Shown here: positions 17,387 through 26,701 of the stretch, piece by piece
Position numbering within the stretch: the first letter of the stretch is position 1
How the letters are laid out: each line of letters starts with the position of its first letter
Source of the DNA: Psychrobacter okhotskensis
Lineage (GTDB): Bacteria; Pseudomonadota; Gammaproteobacteria; Pseudomonadales; Moraxellaceae
Assembly (NCBI RefSeq): GCF_013248965.1
Contig: NZ_JABRVQ010000010.1
Location: 47,841 to 111,840, forward strand
DNA: 64,000 bases
Reading direction: 5' to 3'
Notes under the pieces: model-generated
What the model was told of the DNA's origin: nothing
The model's database searches: none
The model's input: the letters and a program-made list of their open reading frames with translations, nothing else
Position numbers and translations under genes: made by a program

Positions 17387-18610
17387 ATGGCTGTTGGAAA
17401 TGTTGCAGTACCTGATATTATTTATCCTATCGATGGCATCAAGTTAAGTGCGACTGCTGCAGGCGTACGCTACAAAGATCGTGATGATTTGGTGGTGATT
17501 GAGATTGCTGAGACGGCAACCAGTGCCGTGGTCACGACTAAAAACACTTTTTGCGCTGCGCCAGTAAGAGTATTGCGTGAGCATTTTGCTAAAGCCAGTC
17601 CGCGCTATTTGGTCACCAATACGGGCAATGCCAATGCTGGGACGGGCGCAGATGGCAAACGCCGCGCGGTTGATATCTGTACAGCGCTAGCTAGTAAAGC
17701 AGGCGTGGATGTCAGTTCTGTGTTGCCGTTTTCGACTGGAGTGATTGGTGAGCCACTAAACAGCGAGGCGGTCATCGCAGGCTTAGATAAGGCGCTTACC
17801 CATTTAGCTGCTGATAATTGGCTGGCTGCTGCAAATGGTATCCGTACCACTGACACAATCCCCAAACTTGCTAGCCAAAAAGTTGACGTCGCGGGTAGCA
17901 GCTATCATATTACTGGCATGTCAAAAGGCTCAGGCATGATACGACCAAATATGGCGACCATGCTTGGCTATGTGGCGACCGATGCCAATATTGCGCCTGA
18001 TTTATTACAAGAGATGCTAAGTGCCATTAACGAGCAGTCTTTTAACCGTATTACTGTCGATGGTGATACCTCGACCAATGACTGTTGTGTATTGATTGCC
18101 ACCGGTACAGCCAGCGCTGATATGATTGACAGTCCAGAACATCCGCATTATCAGACTATATTTTCAGCTTTGACTGAGGTATTCGTCCGTCTAGCACAGT
18201 TAATCGTACGTGATGGGGAAGGCGCTACCAAGTTTATGACTGTCAAAGTCACTGGTGGCAAGACGACGCAAGAGTGCTGCGATGTGGCGTATGCAGTTGC
18301 GCACTCTCCGTTGGTCAAGACCGCGTTCTTCGCTAGTGATGCCAACTGGGGTCGTATCCTTGCTGCAGTGGGTTATGCTGGTATCGAAGATTTGGATACC
18401 GAGCAAGTCGATGTTTATCTAGATGAGGTGATGATTTGCCAAAATGGTGGTGTTGCTCCCAACTATACAGAAGCCGCGGGCAAGACCGTCATGAGTCGTC
18501 CTGAGATTACCATTCATATTGATCTGGCACGTGGCGAAGCTAGCGATACGGTTTATACCTGCGATTTGTCTTACGATTATGTCAAGATAAATGCTGATTA
18601 TCGCAGTTAA
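17387..18610 (+). CDS. argJ: Bifunctional glutamate N-acetyltransferase/amino-acid acetyltransferase
   Basis: ArgJ runs the cyclic arginine pathway: it moves the acetyl group from N-acetylornithine to glutamate and may also use acetyl-CoA. The 407-residue protein is of normal length. The self-cleavage site is in RPNMATMLGY, with Thr191 as the nucleophile that becomes the N-terminus of the beta chain. TGNANAGTGADG and the oxyanion segment PFSTGVIGEPL are also present. An AAGGAAGTCACT ribosome binding site precedes the ATG. No arginine genes are nearby. A terminator follows at 18651. Whether it is mono- or bifunctional cannot be read off directly. Confidence 0.96.
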   Translation: MAVGNVAVPDIIYPIDGIKLSATAAGVRYKDRDDLVVIEIAETATSAVVTTKNTFCAAPVRVLREHFAKASPRYLVTNTGNANAGTGADGKRRAVDICTALASKAGVDVSSVLPFSTGVIGEPLNSEAVIAGLDKALTHLAADNWLAAANGIRTTDTIPKLASQKVDVAGSSYHITGMSKGSGMIRPNMATMLGYVATDANIAPDLLQEMLSAINEQSFNRITVDGDTSTNDCCVLIATGTASADMIDSPEHPHYQTIFSALTEVFVRLAQLIVRDGEGATKFMTVKVTGGKTTQECCDVAYAVAHSPLVKTAFFASDANWGRILAAVGYAGIEDLDTEQVDVYLDEVMICQNGGVAPNYTEAAGKTVMSRPEITIHIDLARGEASDTVYTCDLSYDYVKINADYRS

Positions 18611-18650
18611 TGATCGTACTAAACGCTAATTAGCGAAAAGTAGATTTTGA

Positions 18651-18688
18651 AAAATGGTCGGAGTAATGCTTACTTCGGCCATTTTTTA
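18651..18688 (+). terminator. Intrinsic terminator after argJ
   Basis: AAAATGGTCGGAGTAA pairs with TTACTTCGGCCATTTT (two mismatches) around TGC, followed by a T run, 41 bp after the argJ stop. The rest of the 369 bp gap up to 18979 is AT-rich and holds presumably the promoter of the next gene. Confidence 0.85.
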
Positions 18689-18979
18689 TGTTGTCAAATG
18701 AATATCGGCTTAGACTGTTTTTTAATACGTTTAACTAACATGAGTTGCAAAAGCTGACGTTACTTTACAAACCAGTTATAGAGGATGAGTCGGTTTGCGA
18801 CATATACTAGCTCCAGTAAACAATAGACCATACTGCTGAGCGATTACTAGCGTTATTTGGCTGTCTCAATCGATTTTGCCAGTATGGCCCTAAATGCCTA
18901 CTACGTTTTGAACGTCTATAAATGATTAAAACGAGTTCAAACGGGCGATAATGAATATTAATTAACTGAGGATTGAATA

Positions 18980-19378
18980 ATGAAAAAATTAGCACTTGCT
19001 GCGTTGATGACTACTTTTGCCCTGTCAGGTTGTTCTACTATGGGTATGGATAATGAGCGTACGATGGTCGTTGAAGGCCAACCTATGAATGTTAAAGTTA
19101 TTAACATTCCAAGTTTTGAAGTAGAGATTGCCCCACGTAAAGCGGTTTGTGACCTGACCACCGCTAATGGCACCAAAGTTGAATCAGAGTGCTTACAGTA
19201 TCGTCAAACTTATCAGAAAAACTATACTACTTTGAATGGTAACATCCAAGGTTTCACTTATGAGCCAAACTATCGCTACATCTTAGATGTACGCCAAGAA
19301 GCGGTAACTGACGAAGCCTCTAACGTAGTTAAGCCTATCTGGATCTTAAATGAAGTGGTTTCAAAAACTGCTGAGTAA
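18980..19378 (+). CDS. DUF4377-like lipoprotein
   Basis: Small envelope lipoprotein of 132 residues. The signal peptide MKKLALAALMTTFALSGCST has a clear lipobox (LSGC, Cys18). The body resembles DUF4377 proteins: ECLQYRQTYQKNYTTLNGNIQGF (a Cys followed by aromatic residues) then YEPNYRYILDV. Two Cys (in KAVCDLT and SECLQY) might form a disulfide in the periplasm. Function unknown; related domains occur with HslJ/META-type stress proteins. Single gene with its own terminator. Confidence 0.8.
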   Translation: MKKLALAALMTTFALSGCSTMGMDNERTMVVEGQPMNVKVINIPSFEVEIAPRKAVCDLTTANGTKVESECLQYRQTYQKNYTTLNGNIQGFTYEPNYRYILDVRQEAVTDEASNVVKPIWILNEVVSKTAE

Positions 19379-19440
19379 TCAGATGACCTTATGAATTTTT
19401 GAACAAGTAAATAGTCTATGTTCAAATAATTTGTAAAATA

Positions 19441-19470
19441 AAAAAGCCTCTAATGATTTAGAGGCTTTTT
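19441..19470 (+). terminator. Intrinsic terminator after the DUF4377-like lipoprotein gene
   Basis: AAAAAGCCTCTAA / TTTAGAGGCTTTTT with a 3-4 nt loop. It lies between two convergent genes and, having A and T tracts at both ends, could serve sdaA on the other strand too. Confidence 0.9.
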
Positions 19471-19567
19471 GTATGAGCTGTTTTTAATACTGTAATAACG
19501 AAGCCAACTCAATGATAATTTGACATAACATTGATTCAATAATGACAATAACAGTCGATAGCGGCTA

Positions 19568-21001
19568 TTAGCATTGGCTATATTTTACGCTGACACCATG
19601 AGTCGCAGTGGGAATACGGTTATCAGCATAAACCGCCAGACCACCACGAGCCGTTTCTTTATACTTATCTAACATATCAGCGCCGGTTACTTTCATCGTT
19701 TCAATCACCTTATCTAAAGAGACAAAGTGCTGACCATTACCCCGACAGGCAAGACGGGCAGCGTTGATCGCTTTTACCGCGCCCATGGCATTGCGTTCAA
19801 TACAAGGAACCTGAACCAAGCCACCGATAGGATCGCAAGTGAGACCTAAGTTATGCTCGATACCAATCTCAGCGGCATTCAAGCATTTGGCAGGATCGCC
19901 GCCCATAATCTCAGCCAAGGCAGATGCCGCCATTGCACATGCTGAGCCGACTTCGCCTTGACAGCCAACCTCAGCGCCAGAGATAGAGGCGTTTTGCTTG
20001 ATAAGGCTGCCAATAGCAGTAGCATTTAACAAAAACTTATAGACGCCGCTTTGGTCGTAGTTGGGCAAAAAGTCACGATAATAGTGCAGGACGGCTGGTA
20101 TGATGCCAGCGGCACCGTTGGTAGGCGCGGTGACTACTTTGCCGCCATTGGCGTTCTCTTCGTTGACGGCGAGCGCATATAAGTCAACCCAATCCATCGC
20201 TGCCAATTTATCGGTTTCTGCAATCGGTTGGTTCTTCTCCGCACATAACTGTGAATATAAGTCTTGTGCGCGGCGTCTGACATCTAGACCGCCTGGCAAA
20301 ATACCGCCATTTTCACAGCCCTGTTTGACACAGTCTTGCATGACGTCCCAGATGCTATCTAAGTAGGCAAAGACTTCTGTCTGTTCACGATAATGACACT
20401 CGTTCGCCAGCACCAACTCACTGATGCTCAAGCCGTTTTGACGACACTGTTCTAATAGCTCTGCGGCGTTATTGAAAGGATAGGGCACGCTATCAATGGT
20501 AGGGCTGGCATGGTCTTCATCTGGATCAGTGGCGTCTTCTTCGTTAATGACGAAACCACCACCAACCGAATAATAGGTTTGCTGATAACGAGTACCATCG
20601 GCCAATACCGCCCGGAGCGTCAAGGCATTGGGGTGATAGGGCAGGACGGTATCATCGTACCAATAAATGTCACGCTCGGTATCAAAAACAATCGAATGAG
20701 TACCTGACACATTCAGCTTTTTTTCCGAAAATATCGGCGCTAAGTAGCTGCCGGTTAGCCGTGTATCGATGGTGCTAGGCGTATGTCCTAGCAGTCCCAA
20801 TAAGATGGCGGTATCCGTTGCATGGCCTTTGCCCGTCGCTGCTAAGGAACCATACAACTCAATCTCAATACTGTCTATAGCCGTCAGTTCTGTTTGCTGC
20901 AGAAGTGATTCCAAAAACAAGTTGGCTGCCACCATCGGACCGACGGTATGTGAGCTTGAAGGGCCAATGCCAATTTTAAATAAATCAAAAACACTAATCA
21001 T
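19568..21001 (-). CDS. sdaA: L-serine ammonia-lyase (single-chain, iron-sulfur type)
   Basis: Converts L-serine to pyruvate and ammonia. The 477-residue chain has the N-terminal SDH beta domain starting SVFDLFKIGIGPSSSHTVGP and the C-terminal alpha domain. The cluster-binding cysteines appear in GCQGEVGSACAMAAS, in GLTCDPIGG and in VQVPCIERNAMG. The length and order match SdaA/SdaB of E. coli (about 455 residues). GGTGAT serves as ribosome binding site. The gene is on its own. A 46 bp hairpin lies in its leader region at about 21076 and might take part in control. Confidence 0.95.
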   Translation of the reverse strand: MISVFDLFKIGIGPSSSHTVGPMVAANLFLESLLQQTELTAIDSIEIELYGSLAATGKGHATDTAILLGLLGHTPSTIDTRLTGSYLAPIFSEKKLNVSGTHSIVFDTERDIYWYDDTVLPYHPNALTLRAVLADGTRYQQTYYSVGGGFVINEEDATDPDEDHASPTIDSVPYPFNNAAELLEQCRQNGLSISELVLANECHYREQTEVFAYLDSIWDVMQDCVKQGCENGGILPGGLDVRRRAQDLYSQLCAEKNQPIAETDKLAAMDWVDLYALAVNEENANGGKVVTAPTNGAAGIIPAVLHYYRDFLPNYDQSGVYKFLLNATAIGSLIKQNASISGAEVGCQGEVGSACAMAASALAEIMGGDPAKCLNAAEIGIEHNLGLTCDPIGGLVQVPCIERNAMGAVKAINAARLACRGNGQHFVSLDKVIETMKVTGADMLDKYKETARGGLAVYADNRIPTATHGVSVKYSQC

Positions 21002-21075
21002 AATAAATCACCAAAATTTTATGTGCTTCAGCATGGCTTATCGATTGGCTTTAGCACTGGCATGAAAAATATAAT

Positions 21076-21121
21076 AAACACCTCAAACCAAACACCGATA
21101 AGTGTTTAGTTTGGGGTGTTG
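21076..21121 (-). repeat. Long hairpin upstream of sdaA
   Basis: AACACCTCAAACCAAACAC pairs with GTGTTTAGTTTGGGGTGTT over 19 bp with two mismatches (G-T wobbles on one strand) around a 7-8 nt loop. It lies 75 bp upstream of the sdaA start and has no T run in the sdaA direction, so it is more likely a leader structure or a repeat than a terminator. Confidence 0.6.
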
Positions 21122-21231
21122 TCTATGAATGTATGTCTATATGGGACAAATGAATAATAACTTTTATTTGTTACTAAACTCCGTTATGATGCTTGGAGCC
21201 AGCGTTTATGTAACATCCTGTAAGTTAGTTG

Positions 21232-21263
21232 TCGCTAAAATAGGTCATCGCTAAAATAGGTCA
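21232..21263. repeat. Tandem 16 bp repeat, two units
   Basis: TCGCTAAAATAGGTCA occurs twice head to tail at 21232 and 21248, followed shortly by the inverted half TGACC. It lies in the 536 bp gap between sdaA and the permease gene, where I found no gene; it may be a binding site or slippage product. Confidence 0.65.
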
Positions 21264-21537
21264 GTCAAAAATGACCGAGACGATGGTTCAAGTAGAACGT
21301 ATCTGACTCTATACCTCTAGCATAACATGGCTATCGTACCAAATAATACTTTTGGTTTGCGACCTTGCAACATAAATGAATGAATTAGCTGACATATGAC
21401 AAGTGCTATAGTGTAAAGCCTTGCTTCACTATTGTTTTTGGCTATAACCCGCTATTTATTGATATTTTTTCGCTCAGTTTTTTATTGATCCAGTTATTTA
21501 GCCTATTATTGGCTTTGCCCACATAGGACAAGCGTGC

Positions 21538-22959
21538 ATGACATCTCCCACCGATCATTCCTCTCAATCAGACAACAGCGCTGATACATTATCTACTCGC
21601 AACGCCTTAGAGGCGGCTGGCATTCATTCAGCAGCAGCTACGAGCTACCCAAAGAACCCAGATTTTGAAAATGGTCGTTGGTTTCCAACATGGCGACCTT
21701 ATGGTGGTGATTTGGATCGTGATCCGGTCGGTATCAATGAGTATCTACCACCGTCAAAAAGTATACTGCTGGGTGTGCAGCATACTTTTGCCATGTTTGG
21801 GGCGACGGTGCTTGCACCATTATTAATGGGCTTTGATCCTAATCTAGCGATTTTGATGTCCGGTATTTGTACCGTGATGTTCTTTATGATCACGGGTGGG
21901 CGCATGCCCAGTTACTTAGGCTCAAGCTTCGCCTTTATTGGTCCCGTCATTGCTGTCACTGCTTATGCAGGCGTAGGCTTTAATGACAATTTGAATGTCG
22001 CTTTGGGCGGTATTATGGCTTGCGGTATCATCTATGCACTGATTGGGCTGCTGGTCATGAAGACTGGGACAGGCTGGATTGAGCGTTTGATGCCACCTAT
22101 CGTCACTGGTGCCATCGTCATGATTATTGGTTTGAACCTAGCACCAGTCACTATACAAGGGGTGTCTGCCAATCAGTTTGATGCTTGGATGGCCACCTTA
22201 ACTGTATTGCTTATTAGTGGTGTGGCTGTTTTTACGCGCGGTATGTTACGTCGGCTGTTATTACTGGTGGGCTTAATATTGTCATACGTCGCCTATTTTG
22301 TGATGACCAATGTGATGGGCTTCGGTATTCCCATTGATTTTAGCGGCGTGTCTGCTGCTTCATGGTTTGGTCTACCAAGTATCCATTCACCACGTTTTGA
22401 GATGGGTGCTATTATCTTAATAGCGCCCGTGGCTTTTATTCTAGTGGCTGAAAACTTGGGACATTTCAAAGCGGTGGAAGGCATGACCAAGGCGCGCGTG
22501 ACCCCTTATATGGGTCGGGCATTTTTCGCTGATGGCTTAGCGACTACTTTTTCAGCAGGTTTTGGCGGCACAGGCGTCACTACTTATGCAGAAAACATCG
22601 GCGTCATGGCGGTGACTAAGGTATATAGCACCACAATTTTTGTCATCGCTGGACTGGTGGCTATCTTGCTTGGGTTATCACCAAAATTTGGCGCAATTAT
22701 TCAAACGATACCACCGGCATTATTGGGTGGCGCTTCTATCGTGGTATTCGGACTTATCACTGTCGCTGGGATCAAAATCTGGATAGACAACCATATCGAC
22801 TTTAGCAAAAACAGCAACCTTATCATCGCTGCTGTTACTGTCATCATGGGTACAGGTAACTTTAGCTTGCATCTGGGCGGCTTTGACTTGGGTGGTATCG
22901 GCACGGCTACCTTGGCTGCGATTGTGCTTAATGCCTTATTTAATAGACAAAAAGTTTAG
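21538..22959 (+). CDS. uraA: NCS2 family uracil-type permease
   Basis: Nucleobase:proton symporter of 473 residues with about 14 membrane segments. The family motifs are VAENLGHFKAV (with the Glu that binds uracil in UraA) and GFGGTGVTTYAENIGVMAVTKVYS (second Glu), plus GGRMPSYLGSSFAFIGP early on. A hydrophilic N-terminal extension of about 75 residues precedes the first helix. UraA and RutG share these motifs, so uracil is likely but thymine or xanthine transport is not excluded. No pyrimidine genes adjoin it. ATG at 21538 has a weak AGGACAAG ribosome binding site. A terminator follows. Confidence 0.85.
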   Translation: MTSPTDHSSQSDNSADTLSTRNALEAAGIHSAAATSYPKNPDFENGRWFPTWRPYGGDLDRDPVGINEYLPPSKSILLGVQHTFAMFGATVLAPLLMGFDPNLAILMSGICTVMFFMITGGRMPSYLGSSFAFIGPVIAVTAYAGVGFNDNLNVALGGIMACGIIYALIGLLVMKTGTGWIERLMPPIVTGAIVMIIGLNLAPVTIQGVSANQFDAWMATLTVLLISGVAVFTRGMLRRLLLLVGLILSYVAYFVMTNVMGFGIPIDFSGVSAASWFGLPSIHSPRFEMGAIILIAPVAFILVAENLGHFKAVEGMTKARVTPYMGRAFFADGLATTFSAGFGGTGVTTYAENIGVMAVTKVYSTTIFVIAGLVAILLGLSPKFGAIIQTIPPALLGGASIVVFGLITVAGIKIWIDNHIDFSKNSNLIIAAVTVIMGTGNFSLHLGGFDLGGIGTATLAAIVLNALFNRQKV

Positions 22960-23018
22960 TCGTCAAAAAGACTGATTTTTTTAATCATAAAATTAAAGAA
23001 CTTAATATATTGATAAGC

Positions 23019-23047
23019 AAAAGCCACAATAATTATTGTGGCTTTTA
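23019..23047 (+). terminator. Intrinsic terminator after the NCS2 permease
   Basis: AAAAGCCACAATAATTATTGTGGCTTTT is a perfect palindrome of 14 bp arms, 60 bp after the permease stop and shortly before the stop of the convergent EamA gene; likely bidirectional. Confidence 0.9.
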
Positions 23048-23092
23048 TTTGTGATGACGCTGATTTATAAATATTGTTATTTGCTGCGATCT

Positions 23093-24025
23093 TTATTTAT
23101 AGTTACGCTTATAAAACCGTGCGAAAAATCGATAACGACGAAGTGCGCGCGGCTTGGGCTTCAATGAACCCAAGTAAATGGCAAACATCGTCAACAGCGC
23201 ACCGCTCCATTGTAAGGTATTAATCGGTTTGTCCAGCCAGCTATAGTCAATCACTAAGGCGGCAATCGGCTCAGTTAGTAGCAGTAGCCCTGTCAGTGCC
23301 AAAGATAGCTTGGGAATAGAGTAGGCAATCAGACCCCAAGCTAAGCACTGCATGACGGTACCATAAATAAGCACCCAGCCAATCTCAGACCACGTATTGG
23401 GCAGGATATTGCCCATATCAAACACAAACATCGGAATAACCATCGCCAGCACACCGCCGATACTGATCAGCTGCATCAGCATAAATATGGGCGTGGGTTC
23501 GGTATCGTGCGTCTTACGAATAAAAGTCATTGAGGCAGCCAACATCGCCCCTGAGACAATGCCCGTCACAAACCCCCACGTAGCTGCTGTATTTTGCGCA
23601 AACTCTGGGCTGCCTATCATCGCCACGCCAAGCATCGCCAAAAACAAGCTGATGAGCTGCAAAATAGATTGTCGTTCATTAAAATATAAAAAGCCAATCG
23701 CTGCCAAAAAGAAAATCTGCAAACTATTAAGTAAGGTTGAAATACCAGGCCCCACGGCATAGATGCTCTCATGCCAAAGCGCCAAATCTAACCCTAAAAA
23801 TGCGCCTGATAATAGACCATAAAAAATAGCGCGTCTCGAACGTGGCAATCGTTGTCCCATGACTCTAGCTAAAATAGCAAAGACCACTCCTGAGATAGCG
23901 AGTCGCCAAAACGACATGGCCCAACCGCCGATATCAACGTGCGCGACGATTAGACTGCCTAGACCGAATATAACGCAACCAATGACCAAGCCAATAGGTG
24001 CAGAGCGTGAAGCGGCAATAGCCAT
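23093..24025 (-). CDS. EamA/DMT family transporter
   Basis: Inner-membrane protein of 310 residues with ten hydrophobic segments in two EamA repeats. The first begins with the glycine-rich IGCVIFGLGSLIVAHVDIGGWAMSFWRL type helix pair; the second contains VLIYGTVMQCLAWGLIAYSIPKLSLALTGLLLLTEPIAALV, which holds the LLxxEP motif of the family. The last 20 residues are strongly basic (PRALRRYRFFARFYKRNYK), in line with a cytoplasmic tail. An AAGGACAATCT ribosome binding site precedes the ATG. Substrate unknown; members export amino acids and other metabolites. Confidence 0.85.
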   Translation of the reverse strand: MAIAASRSAPIGLVIGCVIFGLGSLIVAHVDIGGWAMSFWRLAISGVVFAILARVMGQRLPRSRRAIFYGLLSGAFLGLDLALWHESIYAVGPGISTLLNSLQIFFLAAIGFLYFNERQSILQLISLFLAMLGVAMIGSPEFAQNTAATWGFVTGIVSGAMLAASMTFIRKTHDTEPTPIFMLMQLISIGGVLAMVIPMFVFDMGNILPNTWSEIGWVLIYGTVMQCLAWGLIAYSIPKLSLALTGLLLLTEPIAALVIDYSWLDKPINTLQWSGALLTMFAIYLGSLKPKPRALRRYRFFARFYKRNYK

Positions 24026-24311
24026 AGATTGTCCTTAGTTTGGTCGCGTGCAAATGGGTAACGATCTGCTGAAAGTTTAGGGTATGCACGATATAATTCA
24101 GATACCGACATTGTCGATGTTTTACAGCCAAAATGAAATGGTTGAAACATAATTTATTCTTATGATGACTGTATGTAATAGTGCTTATATCATCGAGTCA
24201 CATCCTTACAGGAATAGCATTGGCGCAAAGCCCATGATTTGCTAATCTATCTTTTATCGCTCTTTTAAAACACTCAATATAGTTCCTACTATTTTTAGCC
24301 TAGGTTTATTT

Positions 24312-25349
24312 ATGCATCGACAGACTCAATCAAAAGCGCCGCTTTCCCCGATATTTGGATCGCCGCTAAAAGTAACGCGCTACGGTGCTACCATTAGCCT
24401 GTTAATCAGTGCGTTATTTATGATGCCGACTGCACACGCCGCCAGCTGTAAAATTCCCAAAAGCTATTATAAAAATGTCTCTTGTACCGCGAGTAACGGT
24501 TATTTTCTAGCAACAAAGGACTTCGGTGCACCAGTAGCGTTGCTAAATAGTAAAGGCAAAAAAGTCGTTGATTTATCACGCTATCAAAAAGTCGATGCAG
24601 ATAAGATAGCTGGTGGCTTGCTACCCGTGCTGCGCAATAGTCACGTCGGCTACCTTAATATGCAGGGCCGTGAAGTAATACCTGCGACCTACGATATGCT
24701 AAAGGAAAGTCAGGGTTGGGCGCGCCCAGTATCTGATGGACGTATCGTGGTCAAAAAAGATGGCAATTATGGGGTTATCGATACGGCGAATAAGACCGTC
24801 GTGTCGTTTTCTGCGTCAATCAGTGATATTGACGATTATCGTGGCGGTGTGATGCAAGTACGTAAAAATCAAGCGACCAGTTGGTTGGATAAAAATGGCA
24901 AAGCCACTAGCAATCCAAATGGTAGTAACAGTAATAATGAGCCTTTGTCCTCGAAGCAAACTGCTAATAATAGCTCTGCTACAGCGCCAGCGCAATCTAG
25001 GCAAGCAGTGCCCAATCGTTTTACGACGTTACAACCACGTCAGCAAGATGGTCGATGGGGTTTCGTCGATGAAAACAATGTGACGATGATTACTTATTCA
25101 TTTGATGATGCTCGCCCTTTTTCAGAAGGCTTGGCTGGCGTGCGTATCGATGATAATTGGGGTTTTGTCAATCTGGGCGGTGAGCTGGTGATTCCTTTTC
25201 GCTTTGCTAATAGCGGTGTATCGAGTGGTGACAGTTACCAAGGCAGACCCGCCTTTACCTTTACCAGTGGCAAAGCGTGGATTGGTAACTTAAAAAATGG
25301 CAATAAGATGTGTATTGATAAAGAAGGGACGGGTGTCGGTTGCGATTAG
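24312..25349 (+). CDS. Secreted WG-repeat protein
   Basis: Exported protein of 345 residues. A long N-terminal lead is followed by the hydrophobic LLISALFMMPTAHAAS with an AHA-A signal peptidase I site near residue 43. WG-type beta repeats are spread over the mature part: VGYLNMQGREVIPATYDML, YGVIDTANKTVV, WGFVDENNVTMITYSFDDA and WGFVNLGGELVIPFRFA. A Ser/Asn/Gln-rich linker (about 200-235) splits the repeats in two groups. Four Cys occur, two just after the cleavage site and two at the extreme C-terminus, which could be bridged. WG-repeat proteins are of unknown biochemical role. It is probably a single gene. Confidence 0.82.
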   Translation: MHRQTQSKAPLSPIFGSPLKVTRYGATISLLISALFMMPTAHAASCKIPKSYYKNVSCTASNGYFLATKDFGAPVALLNSKGKKVVDLSRYQKVDADKIAGGLLPVLRNSHVGYLNMQGREVIPATYDMLKESQGWARPVSDGRIVVKKDGNYGVIDTANKTVVSFSASISDIDDYRGGVMQVRKNQATSWLDKNGKATSNPNGSNSNNEPLSSKQTANNSSATAPAQSRQAVPNRFTTLQPRQQDGRWGFVDENNVTMITYSFDDARPFSEGLAGVRIDDNWGFVNLGGELVIPFRFANSGVSSGDSYQGRPAFTFTSGKAWIGNLKNGNKMCIDKEGTGVGCD

Positions 25350-25378
25350 GGCGTGTTTAAATTAGGGCGTGTTTAAAT
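25348..25378. repeat. Tandem TAGGGCGTGTTTAAAT motif
   Basis: TAGGGCGTGTTTAAAT occurs twice head to tail starting at the stop codon of the WG-repeat gene. Related motifs follow the xthA stop (17317, TAGGGCGTGTTGAAC) and lie upstream of ggt (about 55430, TAGGGCGTGCC). They look like isolated ends of an insertion element but no partner end was found. Confidence 0.5.
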
Positions 25379-25405
25379 GAAAAGATCGACGTAAAATAGC
25401 CAGCA

Positions 25406-25458
25406 TAAAAAAGAGCGTAAAACCTACAAATCAATAGTAGGGTTTACGCTCTTTTTTA
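25406..25458. terminator. Bidirectional terminator between WG-repeat gene and hydrolase gene
   Basis: AAAAAAGAGCGTAAAACCTAC pairs with GTAGGGTTTACGCTCTTTTTT (one mismatch) around a 10 nt loop, between convergent genes. Confidence 0.92.
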
Positions 25459-25474
25459 TGGGCAAAAAATAAAA

Positions 25475-26509
25475 CTACTGGTCTAATAGGTGCTTGCTGA
25501 TTAAATCGACCATATAAGGTTGGTAGTACTCTGGAATATCGTGTGCCATGCCTTCGATTAAATGAAACTTGGCATTCGGAATAGTCTTAGCGACTACGCG
25601 TCCTTGCGAAGGAGGCAACAGCCCATCTGCACTACCATGCAGCACAATCGTCGGTGCTTTAACTTGCTTACTAAACCGGCTAATAGAGCCTGATGCTAAG
25701 ATAGCATTGAGCTGCTGTACAGTGCCAAGCGGATGAAAGTTGCGCTGATAACGTAACTTAGCAATTTCACGCACCATGCGCACGTTGACATGTCCTGGGG
25801 TGCCGACTGTCTTCATAAACCAGACACTATGGCGCACGATATCGCGCTCAGAATGACTCTCAGGACGATTGATAAGCGTATACAACTGCTTAGGCTTGGG
25901 CGGCTTTAAGAATGCCCGATTGGTGGTGGTAAACATCAAGGCCATGCGTTGTACTAGGCTTGGATAGCGTGCCGCCACAATTTGGGCAATCATACCGCCC
26001 ATAGAAGCACCAAGTAGGTGGGTCTTACCCAGCTGCAATGCTTTAATCAAACGCGCTGTATCTTCGGCCATATCGGTTAAATTATAAGCAACCTGCGTAC
26101 TTTTATTAGACAATCCGGTTTGCAAACGCATCATCATTTTTAGTTGGCTGATACGCGGTAGACCATCGATCTGCACCTTAGAAGACAAGCCAATATCCCG
26201 ATTGTCAAAGCGAATCACAAAGAATCCGGCATCAATAAGGCGCTTGATAAAATTGTTCGGCCAAAATATCATTTGCGAGCCAAGACCCATAATCATCAAC
26301 AGTGGTGGGTGATTGGGATTGCCGCCTGCCTCAACACACAACTCGATGCCATCACCGATATCTATCATCGCTTGATGGAGGTGTTCGCTCAGGTTTGATT
26401 CGCGCCATTGGTGTTTGCCAAATCGTTGCCAGTCAGGAGTAGGGTATAGCCCATCCTCTCCAGTGCTCTTAGGCAATGGCGCGTTATTGATATCATTGGA
26501 TTTTGTCAT
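25475..26509 (-). CDS. Alpha/beta hydrolase
   Basis: Alpha/beta hydrolase fold enzyme of 344 residues. The oxyanion segment is MGLGSQMIFWP and the nucleophile elbow GASMGGMIA (Ser near 178). The acid is probably the Asp in GSADGLLPP and the base the His in EGMAHDIPEYY, so the triad is complete. It resembles the carboxylesterase/3-oxoadipate enol-lactonase-like group. It lies 27 bp downstream of the rubredoxin gene and has its own AGGACACTTC ribosome binding site, so the two form an operon. Acinetobacter has an esterase gene close to rubredoxin genes of alkane oxidation, which suggests a role with hydrophobic substrates. Substrate unknown. Confidence 0.87.
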   Translation of the reverse strand: MTKSNDINNAPLPKSTGEDGLYPTPDWQRFGKHQWRESNLSEHLHQAMIDIGDGIELCVEAGGNPNHPPLLMIMGLGSQMIFWPNNFIKRLIDAGFFVIRFDNRDIGLSSKVQIDGLPRISQLKMMMRLQTGLSNKSTQVAYNLTDMAEDTARLIKALQLGKTHLLGASMGGMIAQIVAARYPSLVQRMALMFTTTNRAFLKPPKPKQLYTLINRPESHSERDIVRHSVWFMKTVGTPGHVNVRMVREIAKLRYQRNFHPLGTVQQLNAILASGSISRFSKQVKAPTIVLHGSADGLLPPSQGRVVAKTIPNAKFHLIEGMAHDIPEYYQPYMVDLISKHLLDQ

Positions 26510-26536
26510 GAAGTGTCCTAATTAGAGAGTCGTCTA

Positions 26537-26701
26537 CTAAATCTCAAGCATCTCAAAATCAAGCTTGCCAACACCGCACTCGGGGCAAATCCAGTCTTCA
26601 GGGATGTCTTCCCACTTAGTGCCAGGCGCAATCCCTTCTTCAGGACAGCCAAGTGCTTCATCGTATATCCAGCCACAGACGATACATTCATAACGTTTCA
26701 T
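26537..26701 (-). CDS. rubA: Rubredoxin
   Basis: Small 54-residue one-electron carrier starting [18 protein letters not shown]. All four iron ligands are present as CIVCG (Cys6, Cys9) and CPECG (near 39-42), with the conserved [13 protein letters not shown] and GKLDFEML flanks. These features fit the AlkG2-type rubredoxins that pass electrons to alkane hydroxylase and also occur in general redox roles. No rubredoxin reductase or alkane hydroxylase gene lies nearby. It is the first gene of a two-gene unit with the alpha/beta hydrolase. Confidence 0.95.
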   Translation of the reverse strand: MKRYECIVCGWIYDEALGCPEEGIAPGTKWEDIPEDWICPECGVGKLDFEMLEI

